DNA of 64,000 nucleotides from Glycomyces sp. NRRL B-16210 (GCF_000719515.1 NZ_JOGR01000006.1:248001-312000), one strand, 5' to 3'; positions 54,806 through 63,204 are shown, counted from the stretch's first letter. Numbers and translations are program-made. The notes: generated from the letters alone by a model not told the origin.

Positions 54806-55744
54806 ATGTCAGCGCAGCTTCGTACCTTGCGCAAGCGGCTGAAGTCGACCCAGTCCATCCGGAAGATCACCAAGGCGCAGGAACTGGTCGCGACCAGCCG
54901 CATCGCCAAGGCGCAGGAGCGGGTGGCGGCTTCGCTGCCGTACTCGCGTGCCATGACGGGTGTCATGACCTCCCTGGCCTCGAACGCGTCGATCAACCAC
55001 CCGCTGCTCCAGCCGCGGGCGCAGGTCCGGCGCGCCGGGGTCCTGGTGATCACGGCGGACAAGGGGATGTGCGGCGGCTACAACGCCAACGCCATCCGCA
55101 CGGCCGAGCAGTTGATCTCCCGCCTCGCCGAGGAGGGCAAGGTCCCGGTCCTGTACGTCGCCGGCCGCAAGGGCGTCGAGTACTACCGGTTCCGCTCCAG
55201 GGAGATCGAGCGGTCCTGGACCGGCTTCTCCCAGCAGCCGAAGGTGACCGACGCGCAGGAGATCACCCGGACGCTGCTCGCGGCGTTCATGTCCGGCGCC
55301 GACGACGAGGGCGACGACGCGGGAGCGGACGGTATCCTCGGTATCGACGAACTGCACATCGTCCACACCAGGTTCGTCTCGCTGCTGACGCAGACCCCCG
55401 AGCCGCGGCAACTGGCTCCCCTCGAAGTCGAAGAGGTGGAGGAGAGCGAGCTCGAAGAGCACGTGCTGCTCCCGGACTACGAGTTCGAGCCGAACCCGGA
55501 GGCGCTGCTCGACGCGCTGCTGCCGAAGTATCTGACGACGCGCATCTACGCGTCGTTGATCGACGCGGCGGCGAGCGAGTTGGCGGCCAAGCGCCGGGCC
55601 ATGAAGGCGGCCACGGACAATGCCGATGAAATGATCAAGACCCTGCGGCGGAGCGCGAACGCGGCGCGGCAGGCGGCGATCACGCAGGAGATCAGCGAAA
55701 TCGTGGGTGGGGCCAGTGCCCTTTCCGCCGCAGGAAGAGAGTAA
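54806..55744 (+). CDS. atpG: ATP synthase subunit gamma
   Basis: Central rotor shaft, 312 residues. N- and C-terminal helices form the coiled coil (RTLRKRLKSTQSIRKITKAQELVATSRIAKAQ and AMKAATDNADEMIKTLRRSANAARQAAITQEI), with ITADKGMCGGYNANAI in between. An acidic insertion GADDEGDDAGADG at about 164-176 matches the place of the mycobacterial gamma loop, and a second acidic segment EVEEVEESELEEH lies at about 208-220. Confidence 0.96.
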   Translation: MSAQLRTLRKRLKSTQSIRKITKAQELVATSRIAKAQERVAASLPYSRAMTGVMTSLASNASINHPLLQPRAQVRRAGVLVITADKGMCGGYNANAIRTAEQLISRLAEEGKVPVLYVAGRKGVEYYRFRSREIERSWTGFSQQPKVTDAQEITRTLLAAFMSGADDEGDDAGADGILGIDELHIVHTRFVSLLTQTPEPRQLAPLEVEEVEESELEEHVLLPDYEFEPNPEALLDALLPKYLTTRIYASLIDAAASELAAKRRAMKAATDNADEMIKTLRRSANAARQAAITQEISEIVGGASALSAAGRE

Positions 55745-55746
55745 CG

Positions 55747-57174
55747 ATGACTGACACTCAAGGAGTGGGGCGCGTCGTACGGGTCATCGGGCCGGTCGTC
55801 GACGTCGAATTCCCTCGAAACGCCATCCCGGCGATCTTCAACGCGCTGCATGTTGACGTGACCTACACCGGCGAGGCGAAGACGCTGACCCTGGAAGTGG
55901 CCCAGCACCTGGGCGACAACCAGATCCGCGGCATCTGCATGGCCCCGACCGACGGCCTGGTCCGCGGTACCGAGGTCCGCGACACCGGCGGGCAGATCAA
56001 GGTCCCGGTCGGCGACGGCATCAAGGGGAAGGTCTTCAACGTCCTCGGCGAGTGCCTCAACCTCGCCGAAGGCGAGGAGCTGGAAGCCGACGACCACTGG
56101 GAGATCCACCGCCACGCCCCGGCGTTCGCGCAGCTGGAGCCGAAGACCGAGATGCTGGAGACCGGCATCAAGGCGATCGACCTGCTCGCGCCGTACGTCA
56201 AGGGCGGCAAGATCGGCCTGTTCGGCGGCGCCGGCGTGGGCAAGACGGTGCTCATCCAGGAGATGATCATCCGCGTGGCCCAGAACTTCGGCGGCTCCTC
56301 GGTGTTCGCCGGCGTCGGCGAGCGCACCCGTGAGGGCAACGACCTCATCGCCGAGATGGACGAGGCGGGCGTGCTGGAGAAGACCTCGCTGGTCTACGGC
56401 CAGATGGACGAGCCGCCGGGGGTGCGCCTCCGCGTCGCCCTGTCGGCCCTGACGATGGCCGAGTACTTCCGCGACGTCAAGAACCAGGAGGTGCTGCTCT
56501 TCATCGACAACATCTTCCGGTTCACGCAGGCCGGTTCGGAGACCTCCGCGCTGCTGGGCCGCATGCCATCGGCCGTGGGCTACCAGCCGACCCTCGCCGA
56601 CGAGATGGGCGAGCTCCAGGAGCGGATCACCTCGCTGCGCGGCAAGGCCATCACCTCGATGCAGGCCGTGTACGTCCCCGCGGACGACTACACCGACCCG
56701 GCGCCGTTCACCGCGTTCACGCACCTCGACGCGACGACGAACCTGGAGCGGAAGATCTCCGACAAGGGCATCTACCCCGCGATCGACCCGCTGGCCTCGA
56801 ACTCCCGCATTCTGGAGCCCGAGGTCGTCGGCGCCGAGCACTACGCGGTCGCCTCCCAGGTGAAGCAGATCCTCCAGAAGTACAACGAGCTTCAGGACAT
56901 CATCGCGATCCTCGGCATGGACGAGCTCTCGGAGGAGGACAAGCTCGTGGTGGGCCGCGCCCGCCGCATCGAGCGCTTCCTGTCGCAGAACACGTTCGCG
57001 GCGAAGCAGTTCACCGGTGTCGAGGGCTCGTTCGTCCCCGTCAAAGAGACCGTCGAGGCCTTCAAGAAGATCGCCGAAGGGGAGTACGACCACTTCCCCG
57101 AGCAGGCCTTCTTCATGTGCGGCGGCCTGGACGACCTCCACAAGAACGAAGAGGAGCTCCGCAAGAAGGGCTGA
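55747..57174 (+). CDS. atpD: ATP synthase subunit beta
   Basis: Catalytic F1 subunit, 475 residues. It has Walker A GGAGVGKTVLIQEMI, catalytic GERTREGNDL, Walker B VLLFIDNIFRF, the DELSEED motif as MDELSEEDKLVV and the C-terminal GEYDHFPEQAFFMCGGLDDLHKN. It is immediately followed by a strong terminator; the expected atpC is not there. Confidence 0.97.
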   Translation: MTDTQGVGRVVRVIGPVVDVEFPRNAIPAIFNALHVDVTYTGEAKTLTLEVAQHLGDNQIRGICMAPTDGLVRGTEVRDTGGQIKVPVGDGIKGKVFNVLGECLNLAEGEELEADDHWEIHRHAPAFAQLEPKTEMLETGIKAIDLLAPYVKGGKIGLFGGAGVGKTVLIQEMIIRVAQNFGGSSVFAGVGERTREGNDLIAEMDEAGVLEKTSLVYGQMDEPPGVRLRVALSALTMAEYFRDVKNQEVLLFIDNIFRFTQAGSETSALLGRMPSAVGYQPTLADEMGELQERITSLRGKAITSMQAVYVPADDYTDPAPFTAFTHLDATTNLERKISDKGIYPAIDPLASNSRILEPEVVGAEHYAVASQVKQILQKYNELQDIIAILGMDELSEEDKLVVGRARRIERFLSQNTFAAKQFTGVEGSFVPVKETVEAFKKIAEGEYDHFPEQAFFMCGGLDDLHKNEEELRKKG

Positions 57175-57192
57175 CCCTCCTGCGGCTCCGAA

Positions 57193-57233
57193 CGGAAGCG
57201 GCCCCGAAACCCATGGTTTCGGGGCCGCTTCCG
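57193..57233. terminator. Bidirectional terminator after atpD
   Basis: Perfect 19-bp stem (57193-57211 with 57215-57233) and a 3-nt CAT loop, 18 bp after the atpD stop and 9 bp before the end of the convergent gene. Confidence 0.9.
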
Positions 57234-57242
57234 TCGTTTCTC

Positions 57243-57731
57243 CTAGTCGTCCTCGGAGCCGAGCTGCGGGGCGCCGTCGACGCACACGACCGAGTACTCC
57301 CGCTCGTCGTCGGCCTCGTTCTCGAACTCGATCTCGGCGTCCCGGGACGGCCCGGTCTCCACGTCGCTCACATGCCAGCCCTGCGCGGGCGCCCACCACA
57401 CGATGCTCACGAGCGAGCCCTCGCAACTGGCCAGGAAGGTGCCGCCGTCGCCGCCGAAGACCTGCTCGCCGGTCCCGGCGCTCGCGCTCGGGGACGCCTC
57501 CCGCGAACCGCTCGGCTCTGCCGAGGCGCTCTCCGGCGGCGCCTCGCTCGCCACCTCCTCCGGCGTCGCCGACTCGGCCTCCGCCAGCGCTGCCAGCACG
57601 TCGTCGTCCGACATCGGCTCGGTCGGCGGGTGGAGGCTCCCGCCCTGCGCGAGTGCCACCGCCCCGATCCCGGCCGCCACCGCCACCGCGGCGGCGCCCG
57701 CCCACCCGGCCACTACCCATCTCCTGTGCAT
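57243..57731 (-). CDS. Secreted or membrane-anchored protein of unknown function
   Basis: A 162-residue protein with an N-terminal hydrophobic segment (about 7-28, signal peptide or anchor), an Ala/Glu/Ser/Pro-rich linker (about 35-90) and a small C-terminal domain (about 91-158) with ASCEGSLVSIVWWAPAQGWHVSDVETGPSRDAEIEFE and a second cysteine in SVVCVDG, probably a disulfide pair. I do not recognise the family. It is divergent from the response regulator gene, with the 11-bp-phased repeats at 57755-57782 lying between them, so it may share that control. Confidence 0.8.
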   Translation of the reverse strand: MHRRWVVAGWAGAAAVAVAAGIGAVALAQGGSLHPPTEPMSDDDVLAALAEAESATPEEVASEAPPESASAEPSGSREASPSASAGTGEQVFGGDGGTFLASCEGSLVSIVWWAPAQGWHVSDVETGPSRDAEIEFENEADDEREYSVVCVDGAPQLGSEDD

Positions 57732-57754
57732 GACACCAGCGTGCCCGGCCCGAG

Positions 57755-57782
57755 GTTAAGACCGCGATAAGGCGGCTCTAAG
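57755..57782. promoter_or_regulatory. Three hexamers at 11-bp spacing upstream of the response regulator
   Basis: GTTAAG (57755), GATAAG (57766) and TCTAAG (57777) start exactly 11 bp apart, the one-turn direct-repeat layout bound by OmpR/PhoB-type regulators. A similar array, sharing CGAGGTTAAG and GATAAG, occurs at 61225-61263. The site lies about 62-89 bp before the leaderless start of the response regulator gene, a usual activator distance. Confidence 0.65.
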
Positions 57783-57843
57783 CCTCGGTCCGTCACGCCC
57801 GCGAGGGTGGATGCGGCGCCGCCCGCCGCATAGGCTTCCGGCC

Positions 57844-58542
57844 ATGGCCCAACTGCTGCTGATCGAGGACGACGAGCGCGTCCGCTCCGCCCTGCTGCGG
57901 TCCCTGCGCGACCTCGACCACCAGGTCGCCTCCGCGCCCGACGCGATGACCGGCCTGCGCGCGGCCATCGACCACCGCCCCGACCTGGTCGTCCTCGACC
58001 TCGGCCTGCCCGACCTCGACGGGTCGCAGATGCTCCGGATGCTCCGGGGCGTCTCGGACGTGCCGGTGATCGTGGCGACCGCCCGCGACGACGAGGACGA
58101 GATCGTCCGCGTCCTCGGCAGCGGCGCCGACGACTACGTGGTCAAGCCGTTCACCGCCAAGCAGCTCGACGCCCGCATCCAGGCCGTGCTGCGCCGCGCC
58201 GGGGCCGCGCGCGCCGCGGACGACGCCGCGGTCACCGTCGGGCCGCTGCGGATCGACCTGCGCGGGCGCGCCGCCCACCTCGACGGGCGCGCGCTCGAAC
58301 TGAGCCCCAAGGAGTTCGACCTGCTGCACCATCTCGCCTCCCGCGCCGGCGAGGTCGTCTCCAAGCGCCAGATCCTCACCGAGGTGTGGGACCTGCCCTT
58401 CGGCGGCGCGGACAAGACCGTCGACGTCCACCTCGCGTGGCTGCGGCGCAAGCTCGGCGAGACCGCGCAGTCCCCGCGGTTCCTCCACACCGTGCGCGGC
58501 GTCGGCGTCAAACTCGTCGACCCGACCGAGGAGGGTCGATGA
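57844..58542 (+). CDS. OmpR-family response regulator
   Basis: A 232-residue two-component regulator. The receiver domain (about 1-118) has the acidic pair ED at 8-9 (LIEDDERV), phosphoacceptor Asp52 in VVLDLGLPDLDG, the conserved Thr in VIVATARDDEDE, and Lys in DDYVVKPF. The winged-helix DNA-binding domain (about 135-228) has LELSPKEFDLLHHLASRAGEVVSKRQILTEVW and DKTVDVHLAWLRRKLGE. ATG 57844 is chosen because TAGGCT (57831-57836) lies exactly 7 nt upstream, a leaderless layout. The stop overlaps the kinase ATG (ATGA). Confidence 0.95.
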   Translation: MAQLLLIEDDERVRSALLRSLRDLDHQVASAPDAMTGLRAAIDHRPDLVVLDLGLPDLDGSQMLRMLRGVSDVPVIVATARDDEDEIVRVLGSGADDYVVKPFTAKQLDARIQAVLRRAGAARAADDAAVTVGPLRIDLRGRAAHLDGRALELSPKEFDLLHHLASRAGEVVSKRQILTEVWDLPFGGADKTVDVHLAWLRRKLGETAQSPRFLHTVRGVGVKLVDPTEEGR

Positions 58543-59798
58543 GGGCCCGGCTGACGCTCCTGGTCGGCGCGACCGCGGCCCTCATCCTGCTGGCCTTCTC
58601 GATCCCCATGGCGATCCTGCTGCGCAACAGCGCCGCCCAGGAGGCCATCGCGGCGGCCGAACAGGAAGGCCAACTGCTCACCCCGATCGTCAGCTCCGGC
58701 GACGTCGCCCGGACCGAGACGGCCGTGCAGACCCTCAACGCCTCCACCGACTACCCGGTCACCGTGTTCTGGCCCGACGGCACGCTCACCGGCGTCGAAG
58801 CGCCCCGCTCCGACGCGGTGGCGCTCGCCGCCCACGGCCGGTCCCTGACCGCCGCGACCACCGACGGCCGCGAGATCCTCTACGGGATCGGCCTGCCCGA
58901 AGGCACCGCCGTGATCCGCGTCCACCTGCCCGACAGCGCCCTCACCGCCGGCGTCGCCCGCTCCTGGCTCCTGCTCGGCGCGATCGCCGTGGCGCTCCTC
59001 GCGTTCGGGCTGCTCCTGGCGGCCCGCTTCGCCCGGCTCCTGCTGGTGCCCCTGCACGACCTGGCCGCCGTCTCGCACCGCCTCGCGGGCGGCGACCTGG
59101 AGGCGCGGGCCGCCGCCACCGGCCCGGCCGAGCTGCGCAACGTCGGCACCGCGCTCAACACGCTCGCCGGGCGCATCAGGGAGCTCCTCGAAGGCGAACG
59201 CGAACGCGTCGCCGACCTCTCGCACCGCCTGCGCACCCCGCTGACCGTGCTGCGCCTGGAGACCGAGGCCCTGTCGGACCCGGCCGAACGCGCCACCGTG
59301 GAGCAGGCCGTCGCCGACGTCGAAAGGGCCGTCAACGAGGCCATCCGCGACGCCCGCAAACCCGCCTCGTCCGGCGCCTGCGACGCGTCCGCCGTCGTGG
59401 CCGAACGCGTCGAGTTCTGGTCGGCCCTGGCCGAGGACACCGCCCGCGAATGCCGGGTGCGGCTGGCCCCCGGCCCGCTGCCGGTGCGACTGTCGGCCGC
59501 CGAGCTCGCCGCCGCCATGGACGCGCTGCTCGCCAACGTCTTCGCGCACACCCCCGACGGCACCGCGTTCGAAGTCCGCCTCAGCCCGCGCTACGAAGGC
59601 GGGGCCGTCGTGGACGTCGCCGACGAGGGCCCCGGCCTGCCGAACCTGGCCGTGTTCGACCGCGGCCGCAGCGAAGGCGGCTCGACCGGGCTCGGGCTCG
59701 ACATCGCCCGCCGCGCCGCGGCCGCCTCGGGCGGCCGGCTCACCTTCGGCACCGGCGGGCACGGGTCCGGCGCGCTCATCAGGCTCGAACTGGGCTGA
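58539..59798 (+). CDS. Sensor histidine kinase
   Basis: Membrane sensor, 419 residues. Membrane segments at about 5-29 and 142-165 flank an extracytoplasmic domain of about 110 residues. HAMP follows at about 166-220, then the phosphoacceptor DLSHRLRTPLTVLRLE (His229). The ATPase domain has AMDALLANVFAHTPDG (N box), DVADEGPGLP and STGLGLDIARRAAAASGG. The ligand is unknown. It overlaps the regulator gene at its start, and its end overlaps the convergent VTC gene by 20 bp. Confidence 0.95.
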   Translation: MRARLTLLVGATAALILLAFSIPMAILLRNSAAQEAIAAAEQEGQLLTPIVSSGDVARTETAVQTLNASTDYPVTVFWPDGTLTGVEAPRSDAVALAAHGRSLTAATTDGREILYGIGLPEGTAVIRVHLPDSALTAGVARSWLLLGAIAVALLAFGLLLAARFARLLLVPLHDLAAVSHRLAGGDLEARAAATGPAELRNVGTALNTLAGRIRELLEGERERVADLSHRLRTPLTVLRLETEALSDPAERATVEQAVADVERAVNEAIRDARKPASSGACDASAVVAERVEFWSALAEDTARECRVRLAPGPLPVRLSAAELAAAMDALLANVFAHTPDGTAFEVRLSPRYEGGAVVDVADEGPGLPNLAVFDRGRSEGGSTGLGLDIARRAAAASGGRLTFGTGGHGSGALIRLELG

Positions 59799-60552
59799 CG
59801 GGCCCGAAGCACTCGCGCATGGCGCGCGCCCACGGGTTCGCCCGCGCCCCCGGCTCCAGCGCCGCGACCGCCAGGCAGTACTTGCTGACCGACACCGGAC
59901 GCGCCCCCATCGCCCACAGCAGCCGGTCGGCCGGGCCCCCGGGCCGGGCCGACTTCACCTCGACGAGGCACACCGGCCGGGCCACCGCGACCCCGTCCGC
60001 CGCGACGCACCGCAACTCCTCGTCGCACGTGACCCGCGTGCGACCGGCCGGGTGCACCAGCGTGTGCCGCCGGTAGTCCGTCCGCAGCCGCGGGCCCATC
60101 CCCGCCGGGACGGCCATCCCGTAGGCCTCCCAGAGGGTCCGCGCCAGGTGCGCCGCCGCGTCGGGGGCGATCCGCGCCGCGTCCGCCGCCCGGTAGGGGA
60201 TCCGCTCCTTCACCGTGTCCTGCCGCGCCCCCTTGAGCTTGACCTCGAAGGCGCACTCGCCGGAGTCGGCGTAGGTGCGGGTGCGGACCTTGAACCGCAG
60301 CCGGCGGCCCTGCCGGTGCTGGCGGTACGTCAGCAGGTCCGGGGTGTCGAAGTAGACCGACTCGTAGGCGAACCAGCGCCTGCCGCCGATGTCGAGGCAC
60401 GACCAGTGCCCCTCGGCCGCCAGGACCTCCCGGAACCGCCGGTACTGCTCGGGCCGCAGCAGGTACTTGGTGTCCACGCGGGTCTGGAGGTCGGCGGCGG
60501 CCACCACCGCTTCCAACCCGATCCCCGCGAAGGCCTCCAGACCGGCGCTCAT
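59779..60552 (-). CDS. VTC-domain protein (polyphosphate polymerase-like)
   Basis: A 257-residue protein with the VTC tunnel-domain features: QTRVDTKYLLRPEQYRRF, YESVYFDTPDLLTYRQHRQGRRLRFKVRTRTYADSG, CAFEVKLKGARQDTVKERIPY, RLRTDYRRHTLV, RPVCLVEVKSARPG and PVSVSKYCLAV. These basic and acidic residues line the active tunnel in yeast Vtc4, which makes polyphosphate from ATP. Whether bacterial members do the same is not established. The ATG overlaps the DUF4956 stop (ATGA), so the two are coupled. Confidence 0.92.
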   Translation of the reverse strand: MSAGLEAFAGIGLEAVVAAADLQTRVDTKYLLRPEQYRRFREVLAAEGHWSCLDIGGRRWFAYESVYFDTPDLLTYRQHRQGRRLRFKVRTRTYADSGECAFEVKLKGARQDTVKERIPYRAADAARIAPDAAAHLARTLWEAYGMAVPAGMGPRLRTDYRRHTLVHPAGRTRVTCDEELRCVAADGVAVARPVCLVEVKSARPGGPADRLLWAMGARPVSVSKYCLAVAALEPGARANPWARAMRECFGPVSPVRA

Positions 60553-61148
60553 CGGGTCCTCGCCAGCGGGACGGTGCGCTCGGGCGCGCGCACCGGGGCG
60601 GGCCGCGGCTGGAACCGCACGTCGACGGTCATGGTCTCGCGCACGTAGTCGGTGTCGATCACCTCGACCTTGCGCACGGTCGCGCCCAGGCGCCACTCCA
60701 GGTCCTCCTTGAGCCGCTCCTCGTCGCGGTGGACGGTGTCGAGCACGACCATGCGCTGGCGGGACCGGTTCGCCAGCTTCGGATGGTCGGCGACGTACAT
60801 GGTCGCGACGAGCAGGACGCTCACCGCGATCATGACCGCCGGCTGCGAGGAGCCGATCCCGTTGACCAGCCCCAGTGCGAGCGAGGTGAAGTAGTAGCCG
60901 ACGTCGCGCTGGGAGATCTGGTCGGAGCGCAGCCGCAGGATCGACAGGACCCCGAACAGCCCGAACGCGAGCCCGAGGCTCACCTGCTGGGCGAGCATGA
61001 GCGCCGAGACGGCGAAGACGCCGACGTTCAGCGCCACGTACGCGAGCGCGAGGTCGGTGCGGTGGTGGCGCCGGTAATAGATCGCGCAGGCGAGCACGGT
61101 GATCGCGAACAGGTCGACGGGCAGGGCGAGTGCGAGCGCGAGACTCAA
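60549..61148 (-). CDS. DUF4956 family membrane protein
   Basis: A 199-residue protein with four membrane segments (about 7-25, 32-52, 60-78 and 95-118). It has the family signature GLFGVLSILRLRSDQISQRDVGYYFTSLALGLVNGIG and a cytoplasmic C-terminal domain (about 125-199). TTG 61148 is chosen because GAGGAGGAA lies just upstream and the hydrophobic core starts there; a longer frame to 61262 would run through the promoter. DUF4956 genes commonly neighbour VTC-domain genes in bacteria. On the minus strand TACGGT (61208-61213) is a possible -10 box. Confidence 0.9.
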   Translation of the reverse strand: MSLALALALPVDLFAITVLACAIYYRRHHRTDLALAYVALNVGVFAVSALMLAQQVSLGLAFGLFGVLSILRLRSDQISQRDVGYYFTSLALGLVNGIGSSQPAVMIAVSVLLVATMYVADHPKLANRSRQRMVVLDTVHRDEERLKEDLEWRLGATVRKVEVIDTDYVRETMTVDVRFQPRPAPVRAPERTVPLARTR

Positions 61149-61224
61149 CGTGGTTCCTCCTCGGTGGGAGCGGGCCGCCGGGGGCGGGTCCGCAGGTCGT
61201 GAGGAGAACCGTAGGCGCGCCGAG

Positions 61225-61263
61225 GTTAAGGCGCCGATAAGCCGTGAATAAAAGGCGGACAAG
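61225..61263. promoter_or_regulatory. Four hexamers at 11-bp spacing upstream of the DUF4956-VTC operon
   Basis: GTTAAG (61225), GATAAG (61236), AATAAA (61247) and GACAAG (61258) start exactly 11 bp apart. The first two, with their preceding CGAG, match the array before the response regulator at 57751-57771. The array begins 12 bp upstream of the probable -10 box (61208-61213) of the minus-strand operon, overlapping where the -35 box would be, as for a class II activator. Confidence 0.62.
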
Positions 61264-61289
61264 CGATGAACGCGGTCTCGCCCGCCTCC

Positions 61290-62195
61290 TCAGATGCCGC
61301 GGCCTCTTCTGTGGAGGGCCGCCATGACCGCCGGGACGCCGACGATGCCCGCCGCCGCGGCGGCCGCCACCGCCGCCCGGGGCTCCCCGGGGTTCGCCTT
61401 CGTCGCCCGCACGGCCCACCGCAGGGCCTCCTTGCGGTCGCCGATGGCCGCGTGCCAGCACGCGATCTGGCCGTAGACGCGCGCGGCCCCCTCGGGGCTG
61501 CCGTGGATCTCCGGGTGGCGGTCGAGGATCCACCGCAGCGAGGAGATCTTGGTGTCCCAACGGGTCTCGAAGTGCGAACCGGCCCAGTTGACGAGCGCGT
61601 ACGGCACGTCCACATGAGCGATCGGGCGCCTCCTGGAGGCCCGCAGGAGCATGTCCCAGTCCTCGTTCTGGCTCCCGGGAGCGTCCTCCGCGACCAGCCC
61701 CAGGCCGCCCAGGAGCGCGGTGCGGCGGAAGAGGAACGTCGAGGAGTGCAGCATCATCATCCGCGACCTGAGCAGGTCGGCGTGGCGGACCATGGTCCGC
61801 TGCGCCAGCCGCGAGTTGCGCCGCCCGCGGTAGTCCACCTCGATCGCGGCGGTGCACAGCTCGGCCTCGGTGCCCAGGGCCGCGACCTGCGCGGTGAGCT
61901 TGCCCGGGAGCCATTCGTCGTCGTCGTCGAGGAACGCGACCAGGTCGGTCTCCAAGGCGCTGATCCCGGTGTTGCGGGCGCCGGCGAGCCCGGGGGTCCG
62001 CTGGTTCTTGACCACCCGCACCGGGCGCGAGCCCTCGGCCGCGAGCGACTCCTCGGGCTTGGCCCGGTCGAAGACCACGACCACTTCGACGCGCCCGGGG
62101 TAGAACTGCGTCAGCACCGACCGCAGCGCGGCGCGGACCTGCTGGGGGCGGTCGTGGGTCGGGATCACGACGCCGACCGAAGGCCAGTCAGTCAC
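61290..62195 (-). CDS. Glycosyltransferase family 2
   Basis: A 301-residue GT-A glycosyltransferase with VGVVIPTHDRPQQVRAALRSVL, GLAGARNTGI, the metal motif region LVAFLDDDDEWLPGKL, and NEDWDMLLRAS as the probable catalytic-base segment. The C-terminal region (about 250-301) is helical and Ala-rich. The GTG start overlaps the sulfotransferase stop by 8 bp, so the two are cotranscribed. The acceptor is unknown, probably a cell-surface glycan. Confidence 0.92.
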   Translation of the reverse strand: MTDWPSVGVVIPTHDRPQQVRAALRSVLTQFYPGRVEVVVVFDRAKPEESLAAEGSRPVRVVKNQRTPGLAGARNTGISALETDLVAFLDDDDEWLPGKLTAQVAALGTEAELCTAAIEVDYRGRRNSRLAQRTMVRHADLLRSRMMMLHSSTFLFRRTALLGGLGLVAEDAPGSQNEDWDMLLRASRRRPIAHVDVPYALVNWAGSHFETRWDTKISSLRWILDRHPEIHGSPEGAARVYGQIACWHAAIGDRKEALRWAVRATKANPGEPRAAVAAAAAAGIVGVPAVMAALHRRGRGI

Positions 62196-63204
62196 GGGCG
62201 CTCACCTCTTCGCGAACGGGCTCGGCCGCGGCCTCCTCCTCGTCGAGGTAGCCGTAGCGGCCGAGCAGGGGCCGGGTCAGGGTCGAGACCATCCGGCGGG
62301 TCCCGTCGGGCAGGTCCTCGGTCCACGCCTCGTCGGGCCGGATCGGGATGCGCCCCACCGTGAAGCGCATCGGGTTCCCCGCCGCCGAGTGGCTGGGGCC
62401 GAGGTCGGCCCAGCCGTCGCCGAGGAAGTTCAGGTCGGACTCGACCAGGTCGAGCCCGCAGAAGCGCGCGAGCGAGGCGATCACCTTGCGCGGGCGCTGG
62501 ATGATCCGCTCGTAGCGGACCCGGCGCACCGGGACGCCGCGGCGCGCCAGGAGGCTGAACGCGGCGTTCTGCGCGTTCCACAGCAGCGCGGCCTTCGCGG
62601 GGGAGTAGCGGGTCATCTGGTCGCCGGTGGGCGACTCGGGGCGGCGCACCTGCTTGGTCCACGAGTAGGCCACCCCGCGCGAGTCGCGCACGACGTGCAG
62701 GATCCGCAGGTCGATCTTGGGCGACCACCGCAGGCAGTACGCGAGCGACGCGTGCTTGGAGGAGTCGACCACGACCTGCGCGCGCGTGTCCTTCGCGGCG
62801 GCGGTGTAGATCTTCTCGAAGTACTCGGCGTACTCGGTCACGAGCTGGTGCTGGGCCGGGGCGAGCCGCTTGGACGCGAGCGCGGGGATGTGCCTGGTGC
62901 GGTCCACGGTGGCCTTGAGCGCGCCGAGCCGCTGGAGGTCCACCTCCTCCCAGGACCCGAAGGCCCGCTGCCCGATCCGCTGCCAGAACTCGCAGTGCGA
63001 GAACGTCGCCCCGCACGCGCACATCTCGTTGCCGACCAGGTCCCGCTCCCACAGGTGGGTGATCTCGCCGAGCGGGACGACCCCCGGCAACTGGCCCAAC
63101 AGCCGCTCCAGGAGCGTCGTGCCGCTGCGGCCCAGTCCTCCGATGAAGACCACCTTCACGCGGTTCTCGGACCGTTCGGCCGTATCGGCGATCTTGACGC
63201 TCAC
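62188..63204 (-). CDS. Sulfotransferase family protein
   Basis: A 338-residue PAPS-dependent sulfotransferase. The 5'-phosphosulfate loop is IGGLGRSGTTLLERLL (about 21-36), the 3'-phosphate-binding segment is HVVRDSRGVAYSW (about 170-182), and MCACGATFSHCEFWQRI is a cysteine segment seen in this subgroup. GTG 63204 follows GAGGGAA. With the glycosyltransferase it suggests a sulfated surface polysaccharide or glycolipid; PAP released would be removed by CysQ (29806-30630). Confidence 0.9.
   Translation of the reverse strand: MSVKIADTAERSENRVKVVFIGGLGRSGTTLLERLLGQLPGVVPLGEITHLWERDLVGNEMCACGATFSHCEFWQRIGQRAFGSWEEVDLQRLGALKATVDRTRHIPALASKRLAPAQHQLVTEYAEYFEKIYTAAAKDTRAQVVVDSSKHASLAYCLRWSPKIDLRILHVVRDSRGVAYSWTKQVRRPESPTGDQMTRYSPAKAALLWNAQNAAFSLLARRGVPVRRVRYERIIQRPRKVIASLARFCGLDLVESDLNFLGDGWADLGPSHSAAGNPMRFTVGRIPIRPDEAWTEDLPDGTRRMVSTLTRPLLGRYGYLDEEEAAAEPVREEVSARD

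Noticed and set aside
57117..57770. Frame after atpD considered as a displaced or frameshifted atpC
   Set aside because: The translation has no epsilon-subunit features and runs through a perfect terminator stem and the antisense of another gene.
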